Shown in pieces: positions 8,851 to 18,063 of a DNA stretch of 64,000 bases. The DNA lies in NCBI GenBank assembly GCA_944326305.1, contig CALVDL010000010.1, positions 31,998-95,997 of the forward strand. Reading direction: 5' to 3'. The translations under genes were made by a program, and so were the position numbers. Position 1 is the stretch's first letter. Each line of letters starts with the position of its first letter. The notes beneath the pieces are model-generated. The model had not been told where the DNA came from. It did no database searches and saw only the letters and a list, made by a program, of their open reading frames with translations. Source of the stretch: an uncultured Bacteroidales bacterium (GTDB lineage Bacteria > Bacteroidota > Bacteroidia > Bacteroidales > UBA932).

Positions 8851-10683
8851 CTATTTCTCCAGCGATTTGCAGATCCTGTCATTGATTTCCTTCACGCGGT
8901 CTTCCTCCATCTTGATGACCTTGCGGTCGTATGTCATGAAGCCGTTGACCTCGACCTCCACGTCCGTGGTCTGCGTGTATACTGCAGCGGAGAATCCGCG
9001 GTCGATGAGCTTCAGGAGCTGCTCTGCGTATTTTATGTATTCGTCGGTGACCTCCTTAGGGGAACTGAACTGGATGTATCCCCAGTTGCGGTCTGGCTCC
9101 CAGATGTGGTCTTTCACCACCATGCCGATTCCGCCGTATTCTCCCAGGACAGTAGCCCTCTGGGCATCATACAGGTACATGTCAGGAGCAGGATAGTTGT
9201 GCAGGTCGAGGATGTCCCCGCAGGTGTAGTGGTTTCCGCCGCTGGCAGGGTTTACAGGCCTGGTCGGGTCGTACTGCTTGGTCCACTCTGCGATTTCAGG
9301 GGTCTTGAACTGTCCCCAGGCCTCGTTGAACGGCACCCATACCCCTACGCAAGGGTAGCTGTACAGGCAGTCCATTATCTCTTTCCATTCTTTGCGGTAG
9401 CATGCCTCGGACTCTGCCGAACGCTTCATCTCGGTGCCGTCGAAATACTTGCGGTTCTGCCACTGCGGGTTCCTGTCGCCGCTCGGCATGTCCTGCCATA
9501 CGATGATGCCGAGCTTGTCGCACCATGTGTACCAGCGTGCCGGCTCCACCTTGATGTGCTTGCGGATCATGTTGAACCCGAAGTCCTTGGTCTTCTTGAT
9601 GTCATATACGAGGGCCTCGTCGCTCGGAGCGGTATAGAGGCCGTCAGGCCACCATCCCTGGTCGAGAGGGCCGAACTGGAAAACAGGCTTGTTGTTGAGC
9701 ATCAGCCTTACAATCCCGTCCTTGTCACGGCCAGTGGAATATTTCCTCATGGCTGCGTAGGAAGCCACATTGTCGACAGCCTTGCCTCCCTGGTAGAGGG
9801 TCACCTTGAGGTCGTAGAGGAACGGCGAGTCAGGGCTCCAGAGCTTCATGTCGGCCGGCATGGAGATCTGTACGGGCTCCCCGTTGATGCTCTTGCCTGA
9901 GGATATGAGAGTCTGTCCGTCATATACGTTCACCTCCACCATGTCTGCGGCTGATCCCGCTGCAACTGATGGCTCTACTGTCAGGGTCCTCCTGTCGATG
10001 TCAGGGGTTATCTTCAGGCTCTCGAAATGGGTTGCGGCCACCGGCTCGAGCCATACGGTCTGCCAGATTCCGCTTACCGGTGTGTACCAGATCCCGCCAG
10101 GTTTGCTCACCTGCTTGCCTCTCGGCTGGTAGCTCTTGTCGGTAGGGTCCCATACCTTTACCGTGAGGGTGTTCTCACCCTTCTTCACCAGGGCCTGTGT
10201 AATATCGAAGGAGAACGGAGTGAAGCCGCCTGTGTGGCTCCCGACCTTGATACCGTTCACCCAAACGTCGGTCTTCCAGTCCACGGCGCCGAAGTTCAGA
10301 AGCACGTTCTGCCCTTTCCAGTCGGCCGGTACAGTGAATGTCCTTGTATATACGAGCTCCTTGTTCTCGCCCAGCCTCTGGCCCACTCCTGAAAGGGCGG
10401 ACTCGATGGCGAAAGGCACCAGGATGTCCCCGTCGGCCTCCCCGGAAGGGAGCGCCTCCCCTTTATTTATAATGGAGTATTCCCAGAGCCCGTTGAGGTT
10501 CATCCATGAAGTCCTTTCCATGATTGGACGGGGATATTCCGGAAGGACATTGGACGGATCGAGGCTTTCGCCCCACGGGGAAATGATCCGGTCTCCTGCA
10601 GGGGACCAGTCTGCATCGGCTGCGTAGGCCTCCGATGCAATCACTGATGCGCATGCGCACAGTGACAGAAGAATTTTGTTCAT
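8851..10683 (-). CDS. Glycoside hydrolase family 2 enzyme (beta-galactosidase/beta-glucuronidase-like)
   Basis: 610 residues from the ATG at 10683. The open frame extends upstream, but the extension is AT-rich and only this start gives a signal peptide (MNKILLSLCACASVIASEAYA), so the enzyme is exported. Domain order is GH2: N-terminal jelly-roll sugar-binding domain (DWKTDVWVNGIKVGSHTGGF), Ig-like middle domain, then the TIM barrel. The acid/base Glu454 lies in FNEAWG and the nucleophile Glu515 in LGEYGG. It is shorter than LacZ (about 1,020 residues), like many Bacteroidota GH2 proteins. It is divergent from susC, so it probably cuts the glycan imported by that system. The exact substrate cannot be read from sequence. 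Confidence 0.92.
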   Translation of the reverse strand: MNKILLSLCACASVIASEAYAADADWSPAGDRIISPWGESLDPSNVLPEYPRPIMERTSWMNLNGLWEYSIINKGEALPSGEADGDILVPFAIESALSGVGQRLGENKELVYTRTFTVPADWKGQNVLLNFGAVDWKTDVWVNGIKVGSHTGGFTPFSFDITQALVKKGENTLTVKVWDPTDKSYQPRGKQVSKPGGIWYTPVSGIWQTVWLEPVAATHFESLKITPDIDRRTLTVEPSVAAGSAADMVEVNVYDGQTLISSGKSINGEPVQISMPADMKLWSPDSPFLYDLKVTLYQGGKAVDNVASYAAMRKYSTGRDKDGIVRLMLNNKPVFQFGPLDQGWWPDGLYTAPSDEALVYDIKKTKDFGFNMIRKHIKVEPARWYTWCDKLGIIVWQDMPSGDRNPQWQNRKYFDGTEMKRSAESEACYRKEWKEIMDCLYSYPCVGVWVPFNEAWGQFKTPEIAEWTKQYDPTRPVNPASGGNHYTCGDILDLHNYPAPDMYLYDAQRATVLGEYGGIGMVVKDHIWEPDRNWGYIQFSSPKEVTDEYIKYAEQLLKLIDRGFSAAVYTQTTDVEVEVNGFMTYDRKVIKMEEDRVKEINDRICKSLEK

Positions 10684-10719
10684 CAGTAGTGCTATTATTA
10701 AGTTTATAAAAATGGGGCC

Positions 10720-10727
10720 TAAAGATA
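10720..10727 (-). promoter_or_regulatory. Possible -7 element for the GH2 gene
   Basis: On the minus strand TATCTTTA lies about 36 bases before the GH2 start, one base off the TAnnTTTG consensus, with an ATTG about 21 bases further upstream as a plausible -33 element. Confidence 0.4.
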
Positions 10728-10939
10728 GGGATAAAATCCCAATGAACCCAATTTCAGCATTGAAAAAAGAAAAACGAAAAAAAATATTTGAACAGAACGG
10801 ATTAATTTTTAAATTCGCAGGCTTTGAGAAAATTCTGTTCTTTGCGAGAATGGCGGTTTCCCCCTTGCCATGCAAGATGCTTGCCATTCTTTTTGGAATA
10901 AAAAACTGCGTGTGTTTTTAATTTTATTTTAAGGTTGCC

Positions 10940-13900
10940 ATGCATCGGATTGCAAAAATTCTAATCTTGATGGCATCCTGTATAGGGCTTTTTACAGCAC
11001 AGCGTACCCTTTATGCGCAAAATGTGCGGGGGGGGGTACTACTGAGAGGAACGGTCTCGTCAGAAAGTGACGGATTGCCTATTGCAGGTGCCTATGTGGT
11101 TTCATCGTCCGGCAGTTATGCCACGACAGACATTGACGGCAGATATGAGCTTGAGACCAGTGCCGGAGATGTAATCACTTATCAGTTCCTCGGGTTCGAG
11201 GATGTCAGTTTCACCGTCCCGGACAACCCGGGTGAGACACTTACCAATGATGTCAGGCTTGTATCCGGCCGCGAAGTCCTCGATGATGTAGTGGTCGTCG
11301 CCTACGGAGTCCGCAAGAAAGGTACCATCGCCGGGTCTGTCGCGACCGTCAAGTCGGAGATCCTGAACGATGTCCCTGCCGCGAGCTTCGACCAGGCCCT
11401 GCAGGGAAAGGCCCCGGGACTGTCCGTCATCTCAAGCTCGGGTGAGCCGAGTGCAACGGCATCGTTCCGTATAAGAGGTATAAACTCCATAAATTCAGGG
11501 GTGTCGCCTCTCTTTATCCTTGACGGGGTACAGATTTCCGCTTCTGATTTCACATCCATAAGTCCCAACGACATAGAGAGTGTATCTGTCCTTAAGGACG
11601 CGACATCGACTTCCATTTACGGGGCCCGTGCCGCCAATGGGGTGGTCGTCATCACCACCAAGCGCGGCCGTGCCGGGGAAAACGGCCATGTGCAGGTGCG
11701 CATGCAGCTGGGATTCTCTGATGTGGCGTACGGTAAATGGGACCTGATGAATACCGGCGAGCGCATCCTCTACGAGCAGGAGATAGGCATAGATGAAGGC
11801 AAGAACTATGACATGCTCCGCGGCATCGACGTGGACTGGCGCAAGGCTGTATTTTCCCAGAAGGCCCCGGTGCGCAACATAGAGGTGGTGGCCAGCGGAG
11901 CAAAGGAGCATTTCAACTATTATGTGTCAGGAGGGTACTACCGTCAGAAAGGACTGGTGCAGGACTCGGATTTCTCCAGGTATTCAGTAAGGGCGAACAT
12001 TAGCGCCGACGTGGCCCCGTGGCTGACCGTCAGTACGAACACCATGATGACATACGAGAAGTCCAAGACTTCCATTTCCGGGGAGTATTCGCTCCAGACG
12101 CCTATCTCGGCGGCCATGTTCATGCTCCCTTACTGGGATCCGTACAAGGAAGACGGCTCGCTTGCCTCCGTCAATGACGGCACATGGCTCGGTACGGGCG
12201 AGAACCCTCTCGAATGGATGGCCAACAACAACCTGGACAACACCAAGTACAAGCTGTTCTCCAATGTTTCGGCCGCCTTCAAGATTCTTCCGGGCCTTGA
12301 GTTCAAGACCACAGGCGGAGTCGATTTCTCATATTTCCCGTCCGAGTCCACTTCAAACCCGAGCTACAATCCCAACAACGGTGTGGGCTATGTCGCAATG
12401 GCGACATCCTCGGCGATGAACCTTTCCTGGACCAACACCCTGGACTATACCTTCAACATAGACAATGCCCATGACTTCCACTTCATGGTAGGCCATGAGA
12501 TGATAGACAACTCCTCCATGGGGTATACGTTCACTACCCAGGGGCAGGTGTCTGACAAACTGCTTAACGTCTCGTCCGCCACTGTCACCACAGGGTGGGG
12601 CAACAGCCGCAGCTCCAGCTCCTATATGTCTGTTTTCGCCAGGGGCGAGTACAACTATATGGGGAGATACTATCTCGAGGCTTCCGTCCGCGGGGACGCC
12701 TCCTCGAAGTTCGGCCGGTCCAACCGCTGGGCCCCGTTCTGGGCAGTGGGCTTCATGTGGAACCTGCGCAACGAGGCGTTCATGGGCGGGAAGGCTTCGT
12801 GGCTCGACGATGCGCGCATCTCGGTGAACACCGGTACCACGGGTAACTCCTCCATCCCGGACTATGACCATCTGGCGCTTGTCTCCGGAGGCATAAACTA
12901 CAACGACCAGGCTGCCATAGCCCCGTCGTCAAGGGGCAACGAGTCCCTGACCTGGGAGAAGGTGTGGACGTCCAACCTGTCTTTCCAGCTCGGGTTCCTT
13001 GGCAGGATATCTTTCAATGTCGACCTGTACAACAAGCTCACTTCGGACATGCTCATGCAGGTGCCTATAAGGTTTGCGTCCGGCACCGCATACAAGTGGG
13101 ACAACATAGGCAAGATGGTCAACAGGGGTGCCGAGTTCGACCTCAATGTAGATGTCATAAGGACAAAGGATTTCCTCTGGAGCGTCAATGCCAACGCATC
13201 CTACAACAGGAACATCATCACCGAGCTGTATAACGGCAAGGACGAGTACGAACTTTCCAACACCGGCCTCAAGCTCGTCGTCGGAAGGGAGTACGGGGAG
13301 TTCTTCATTAACAGGTACGCCGGTGTGAATCCGGTCAACGGAGACGCCCTCTGGCTTGACAAGGACGGGAATGTCACCACGGAGTTCAGGGAGGAGGACA
13401 AGGTGCTTGTCGGCAAGAGCCGCTTTGCTCCATGGATGGGCGGATTCGGTACCACATTCTCATGGAAGGGCATAACCCTTTCTGCAGCATTCAGCTGGGT
13501 GGAAGGCCGCTACATGCTCAACAACGACCGTTTCTTCCAGGAGAGCAACGGTATATACCAGTCCTACAACCAGTCCCGCAAACTCTTGTATGACAGGTGG
13601 AAAAAACCGGGGGACATAACAGACATCCCGCGTCACGGTGTGGTGGCCGAGCTTGACGACAGGTTCCTCGAGGATGCATCGTTCCTGCGTCTGAAGAACC
13701 TCAGCCTGAGCTACAGTTTTCCGGAGAACCTGCTGCGGAAAACCCGCTGCATTTACGGTGCGAGGATATTTGCCCAGGCCCAGAACCTCTTTACATTCAC
13801 ATCTTTCCAGGGGATGGACCCGGAGTCGGAGTCTAACATATACCAGGCCCAGTATCCGATGTCGAGACAGTTTACATTCGGGCTGGAACTCACTTTTTAA
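10940..13900 (+). CDS. SusC/RagA-family TonB-linked outer-membrane transporter
   Basis: 986 residues. The signal peptide ends near LYAQ27. A CarboxypepD_reg-like domain follows (GTVSSESDGLPIAGAYVVSS), then the SusC plug with the family hallmarks DDVVVVAYGVRKKGTIAGSV, LQGKAPGLSV, RIRGINS, PLFILDGV, ESVSVLKDATSTSIYGARAA and GVVVITTKRG. The barrel ends in QFTFGLELTF. It pairs with the SusD gene 15 bases downstream; such pairs import oligosaccharides (sometimes peptides) with the SusD lid. A run of nine G bases (11028-11036) in codons 30-32 is a possible slippage site. No regulator (hybrid two-component, SusR or ECF sigma) is in the window. Confidence 0.96.
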   Translation: MHRIAKILILMASCIGLFTAQRTLYAQNVRGGVLLRGTVSSESDGLPIAGAYVVSSSGSYATTDIDGRYELETSAGDVITYQFLGFEDVSFTVPDNPGETLTNDVRLVSGREVLDDVVVVAYGVRKKGTIAGSVATVKSEILNDVPAASFDQALQGKAPGLSVISSSGEPSATASFRIRGINSINSGVSPLFILDGVQISASDFTSISPNDIESVSVLKDATSTSIYGARAANGVVVITTKRGRAGENGHVQVRMQLGFSDVAYGKWDLMNTGERILYEQEIGIDEGKNYDMLRGIDVDWRKAVFSQKAPVRNIEVVASGAKEHFNYYVSGGYYRQKGLVQDSDFSRYSVRANISADVAPWLTVSTNTMMTYEKSKTSISGEYSLQTPISAAMFMLPYWDPYKEDGSLASVNDGTWLGTGENPLEWMANNNLDNTKYKLFSNVSAAFKILPGLEFKTTGGVDFSYFPSESTSNPSYNPNNGVGYVAMATSSAMNLSWTNTLDYTFNIDNAHDFHFMVGHEMIDNSSMGYTFTTQGQVSDKLLNVSSATVTTGWGNSRSSSSYMSVFARGEYNYMGRYYLEASVRGDASSKFGRSNRWAPFWAVGFMWNLRNEAFMGGKASWLDDARISVNTGTTGNSSIPDYDHLALVSGGINYNDQAAIAPSSRGNESLTWEKVWTSNLSFQLGFLGRISFNVDLYNKLTSDMLMQVPIRFASGTAYKWDNIGKMVNRGAEFDLNVDVIRTKDFLWSVNANASYNRNIITELYNGKDEYELSNTGLKLVVGREYGEFFINRYAGVNPVNGDALWLDKDGNVTTEFREEDKVLVGKSRFAPWMGGFGTTFSWKGITLSAAFSWVEGRYMLNNDRFFQESNGIYQSYNQSRKLLYDRWKKPGDITDIPRHGVVAELDDRFLEDASFLRLKNLSLSYSFPENLLRKTRCIYGARIFAQAQNLFTFTSFQGMDPESESNIYQAQYPMSRQFTFGLELTF
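11028..11036 (+). repeat. G9 homopolymer tract inside susC
   Basis: Nine consecutive G bases immediately after the signal-peptide codons, in frame as (CG)G-GGG-GGG-G(TA). A gain or loss of one base would truncate the transporter. Neighbouring sequence is not otherwise homopolymeric. Confidence 0.9.
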
Positions 13901-13915
13901 GCAGAATACCAGAAG

Positions 13916-15418
13916 ATGAAAAAGATATTGTTGATATTGTCATCGGTCTTTTCGATGGCCTTGTCCTCCTGCAGCGGTTTTCTGGACAAGTATCCTGACA
14001 ACAGCATTCCTGCCGACGAGGCTATCCAGACCCCGGAGGATGCGCAGTTCTATATCATGGGGCTTTACAGCGCATTCAAGAATTCAGCCCTCTACAGCGG
14101 AAGCATGACGCTGGCCGCCGACATACAGTGCGACTTCATGTATACGGTCCAGGGTGCGAACAACGTCTATTCGGATGTCTACCGCTGGGAGCTCAAGCCT
14201 ACCACGGGCGAGGTCGAGAACGTGTATGCAGGACTTTATTATATCATCTCCAGGGTGAACTTCTTCTTCGACCGCATAGGTCAGGTGGAGGCTGCCTATA
14301 CTGATGAAGACGATGTGGAGCTGCTGAACAAATGCAAGGGGGACGCCTACTTCGCACGTGCCCTCGCATATGCCGACCTTCTCCGCTTCTACTGCAAGGC
14401 ATACGACCCTGACACGGCCAAGGACGAGCTGGGGATGTCTCTGATCTACACATACGAGGAGGAGGGGCTGAATGTCCTGCGCTCTTCCCTCTACGATACC
14501 TACCAGCAGGTCCTGAGCGACCTTGCCCAGGCGGAGAAGCTCATAACAAGAGATGTCGCCAACTCCATCTATTTCACCATAGGTGCGGTGAACGCCCTGT
14601 ACGCGAGGACATATCTCTACATGCAGGACTGGGACAACGCGATAAAATACTCTACCGAAGTCATAGACAACAGCATATACTCCCTCAGCGATTCATTCGC
14701 CGCCTCCACGGCTTCTGCCGACGTGTCGGAATACCAGTATATGTGGATGTACGACTCCTCAAACGAGGTTATATGGAAGGTAGGATTCACGGCTACGAGC
14801 CTCGGCGGCTCGCTCAGCTCCGTGTTCCACAACTATGACTATACCGCGTATTACCCTGACCTGGTCCCTGCGCAGTGGGTGCTCGACCTGTACGACCAGT
14901 CCTCCGACGCGAGATACTCCACTTTCTTTGTGGAGCAGACCACAGGATATGCAAGCGGCCTGACCTGGCCTCTGTTCATAGGGAAATACTGGAGCAACCC
15001 CAACCTGAACTCCACCAACGCCTACACGTTCGTCAACGAGCCCAAGGTGTTCAGGCTCTCGGAGCAGTACCTCATCAGGGCCGAGGCATACTGGCATAAC
15101 GGCGAGTACGAGCTTGCCAGCCAGGACCTGACCGCAGTCCGCAAGAAGAGGATACTGGGGTATGGCGAGTATTCCGCCACTGGCGAGACCCTGCTCGAGG
15201 AGATAAAGACGGAAAGGGTGAAGGAACTGTATATGGAAGGCTTCAGGCTGATGGACCTCAAGAGATGGGGAGAGGGATTCAGGCGCACTCCTCAGATGTA
15301 TTCCATTTCAGGTCCGGACGAGCTGGACATCAAGGCTGACAACCCTATGTTCGTATGGCCCATCCCGCAGCACGAACTGGATGCCGTGCCAGGGCTGCAG
15401 CCCAATGAAAGCAACTAA
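13916..15418 (+). CDS. SusD/RagB-family outer-membrane lipoprotein
   Basis: 500 residues with lipobox ALSSC (Cys19). The N-terminal SusD-like domain begins FLDKYPDNSIPADEAIQTPEDAQ, the usual opening of this family, and the C-terminal RagB/SusD region has ERVKELYMEGFRLMDLKRWGEG near residue 440, the conserved ExRxxEL..E..R..DL.RW-type motif, followed by a closing WPIPQHELDA. It forms the hinged lid over the SusC barrel and binds the ligand at the surface. It is co-transcribed with susC. Confidence 0.96.
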   Translation: MKKILLILSSVFSMALSSCSGFLDKYPDNSIPADEAIQTPEDAQFYIMGLYSAFKNSALYSGSMTLAADIQCDFMYTVQGANNVYSDVYRWELKPTTGEVENVYAGLYYIISRVNFFFDRIGQVEAAYTDEDDVELLNKCKGDAYFARALAYADLLRFYCKAYDPDTAKDELGMSLIYTYEEEGLNVLRSSLYDTYQQVLSDLAQAEKLITRDVANSIYFTIGAVNALYARTYLYMQDWDNAIKYSTEVIDNSIYSLSDSFAASTASADVSEYQYMWMYDSSNEVIWKVGFTATSLGGSLSSVFHNYDYTAYYPDLVPAQWVLDLYDQSSDARYSTFFVEQTTGYASGLTWPLFIGKYWSNPNLNSTNAYTFVNEPKVFRLSEQYLIRAEAYWHNGEYELASQDLTAVRKKRILGYGEYSATGETLLEEIKTERVKELYMEGFRLMDLKRWGEGFRRTPQMYSISGPDELDIKADNPMFVWPIPQHELDAVPGLQPNESN

Positions 15419-15439
15419 AAACGAAGGAGGAACTTTATT

Positions 15440-16312
15440 ATGATGAAAAAGATATTGATGATGGCCTCCGCTGCGGCCGCGCTGGTCCTGTCCGCATCAT
15501 GCGGCAGGGAGGAAAGGGCGCTGTATCCCGGCGGCGAGTATATCATGTTCGCGGACTCCACGGCGATGTACTACATGACGGACGACCCGGATGATTCCTT
15601 CCCTGTAGAGGTCGCCTCTACCGTTGCCTGCGACTACGACAGGACCTATGCTATAGAGTTCCTGGCGGGAGAGTCCAATGCCATAGAAGGTGTGAATTTC
15701 ACCATAGACTCATACAACGTGGAAATCCCTGCAGGGGAGATGACCGGTACTGTGCATCTGAAGGGCGTGTTCGACAGCATCGAAGCCTCCGACTCCATCG
15801 GGGTGGTGCTCCGCCTGCTGGTGCCGGAGGACAAGAGATGGCCGGGCGATGACCAGACAATGAAGATAAGCTTCGCCAAGACATGCGACCATGACCTGGA
15901 CACTTTCGTGGAAGACGGTGGCAACTTTGTCCTTTATGCGTCTTTCCCGTTCTCGTCATACCAGGTGGTCAGGAAGCTGGTCAAGGCCACGAAGATTGAT
16001 GACAACAGGCTTGAGTTCGAGGACCTCCTTGACGTGAACATGCCGATAAAGATGCGCTTCAACCTCGGTGACTATACCAACCCTTACGTCGAGGTGCTGC
16101 CCCAGACCGGGTTCTACACCCAGGACTACGGCGACGCGACCGTGGAGACCGACCCTCTGTACGGCTCTTATTTCTACCCTTGCCAGAAACTCATAATATT
16201 CTATCTGAAATGCTATTCTCAGAAGATAGGGACCTTCGGCACATACTTCTACGCGCTGGAATGGGTCTCCCAGGAAATGGCCGACTATTATGAGAAGAAC
16301 GGATTTGAATGA
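15440..16312 (+). CDS. Surface lipoprotein in the SusE position (DUF4843/DUF4984-like)
   Basis: 290 residues with lipobox LSASC (Cys21). The N-terminal half resembles a Calx-beta-type domain (EFLAGESNAIEGVNFTID, EIPAGEMTGTV), and the C-terminal half is the beta-rich DUF4984-like region. It sits 21 bases after susD, where SusE/F-like surface glycan-binding proteins normally lie. The assignment to a named domain is from memory of family pattern and is tentative; ligand binding is inferred from position. Confidence 0.7.
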   Translation: MMKKILMMASAAAALVLSASCGREERALYPGGEYIMFADSTAMYYMTDDPDDSFPVEVASTVACDYDRTYAIEFLAGESNAIEGVNFTIDSYNVEIPAGEMTGTVHLKGVFDSIEASDSIGVVLRLLVPEDKRWPGDDQTMKISFAKTCDHDLDTFVEDGGNFVLYASFPFSSYQVVRKLVKATKIDDNRLEFEDLLDVNMPIKMRFNLGDYTNPYVEVLPQTGFYTQDYGDATVETDPLYGSYFYPCQKLIIFYLKCYSQKIGTFGTYFYALEWVSQEMADYYEKNGFE

Positions 16313-16344
16313 AACCTATTTATTAACCATTAAATTTTATAATC

Positions 16345-18045
16345 ATGAAAAAGTCAGTTTCACACCTGCTGTATCCAATCATCATGATGATTGCAGCCAT
16401 GAATTTCACGATTTCATGTACGGATGAACCGGAAACAGAGAAACAGGCTGAACTCCCGGTTCTTGAAGATCTGACTGTCTCTGTAGGGCAGACAGGCACA
16501 ATCGATTTCAATGCACCGCTTGCGTGGACGATTTCTTCCGACAAGGAATGGTTCGCCCTTGGCGGGGAGCAGGGGGAGACCTCCGGAGAGGCCGGACAGC
16601 AGTCTGTGCCTTATACTGTCACTGACCAGGACGCGGACTTCGAAAAGACGACCGAGGCCAATGTGAGGATAGTCTTCAGCGATGACAGGTACATCACGTT
16701 CAAGGTCACCAGGGGGACTCTCGACAGGACCATGACCATAACCTCGGACGAGGAAGGGACGACGCCGATAGAGTCATCGATACGGCTTAGTACGGACAAT
16801 ATAGATGAAATCCACTGTTATACATTCTATGTCAAGGCAAATTATGACTGGTATGTGGATTTGTCGCAGACTTCAGACTGGCTCCTTCTCCGTACTATAG
16901 GTGGGGCACTTACCGGTTCTGCAGGAGAGACTTATGAGATTCCTATATATGTAGACATAAACAGGGCTCCAATTGAGGAAGCAGAGGGGGCAATTGTATT
17001 GAAGTCGGATGATGAGATTGAAACAGAAACGGTAAATGTAACCTTCGAAGGATTCGGAACAGACTACTGGAAAATCATGCAAGTTAAAGATAACGGCACA
17101 TCATCTCAGGATATAGAACTCCCTCAGAATGGATTTTCTTTTACTAAAGATGGCTTTCTGACAAATCTGTATGGAGAGGCTACAGAAGATGAAGAGATTA
17201 CTATAAGGCTTAGGGCCGGTAAGGAACATGTTTTTATTGTTACAACAGCTGATGCATGGTGGGACTATGGCTCAACGACAGGACTTAAGTGTCATTATGC
17301 ATGTCCATATACTGATGCTATAGGTAATTTTGATTGGTTGAATATAACACAGAATGAGACTACAGAAACAGGAGAAGGAACACTTCTGACATCTTCATAT
17401 ACTATTTCTGTTTCGGAGAATGTACCACCTATGGAAATCTTTTCCTCAATGTATTCCTGGATGGGCCGAGACCGTAAAGCTCAGATATATTGTGTCCCTC
17501 TTGATATGCTTGAGACAAGTTACGATGCTGATGCTTCTAGGATATATAATGGTAGGATACAAAATGACCTTACAACAAAAATAGATGGGACATACACATT
17601 GAATGATGAATTTAAGGACTATCTTGCATTTGAAGTTACACAGATTGGAGAGCCTGACGATGTTGAATATCCTGTAATAACGAATACTTTGCCATGGGAT
17701 TCAAACGGGGAATTGTCTGATCTTGGACAAGGTAATTATAAATACACTGGAAACACTTCACGTAAGTTCCCTATAAATCTTGAAGTGCAGTTCCCTCAGA
17801 AATATACTGATGTGACAGTCAAGAACAAGATTGATAAGCCTGAGGGACATGAAGGAAGCAATCCTTATTCATTTAGTGATTGTGAATGGCTTACATTTGA
17901 CTTGACCTTAAGTGAGGGTAGTACATACTTGTTTTATGTTCAGCCACTTCAGAACACGACAGGGGAATCTCGTTCATATACTATTGTCTTTATAGATGGG
18001 ACCGGTACTGAAATCGGCTCTCTACTTGTAGAACAACCTGCATAA
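16345..18045 (+). CDS. Surface lipoprotein with N-terminal BACON-like domain, mosaic in base composition
   Basis: 566 residues, lipobox FTISC (Cys25). The first about 130 residues look like a BACON or related Ig-like domain (LTVSVGQTGTIDFNAPLAWTISSDKEWF). A second such domain follows (STDNIDEIHCYTFYVKANYDWYVDL), and the rest is unrecognised beta-rich sequence. The first 450 bases share the GC-rich codon use of the neighbours, but from about 16,800 to the stop the DNA is clearly AT-rich (many NNA/NNT codons). That change inside one gene suggests replacement of the distal part by recombination, as is common for surface-exposed ligand-binding proteins. Confidence 0.7.
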   Translation: MKKSVSHLLYPIIMMIAAMNFTISCTDEPETEKQAELPVLEDLTVSVGQTGTIDFNAPLAWTISSDKEWFALGGEQGETSGEAGQQSVPYTVTDQDADFEKTTEANVRIVFSDDRYITFKVTRGTLDRTMTITSDEEGTTPIESSIRLSTDNIDEIHCYTFYVKANYDWYVDLSQTSDWLLLRTIGGALTGSAGETYEIPIYVDINRAPIEEAEGAIVLKSDDEIETETVNVTFEGFGTDYWKIMQVKDNGTSSQDIELPQNGFSFTKDGFLTNLYGEATEDEEITIRLRAGKEHVFIVTTADAWWDYGSTTGLKCHYACPYTDAIGNFDWLNITQNETTETGEGTLLTSSYTISVSENVPPMEIFSSMYSWMGRDRKAQIYCVPLDMLETSYDADASRIYNGRIQNDLTTKIDGTYTLNDEFKDYLAFEVTQIGEPDDVEYPVITNTLPWDSNGELSDLGQGNYKYTGNTSRKFPINLEVQFPQKYTDVTVKNKIDKPEGHEGSNPYSFSDCEWLTFDLTLSEGSTYLFYVQPLQNTTGESRSYTIVFIDGTGTEIGSLLVEQPA

Positions 18046-18063
18046 AAACTTTTACAGACAGAT

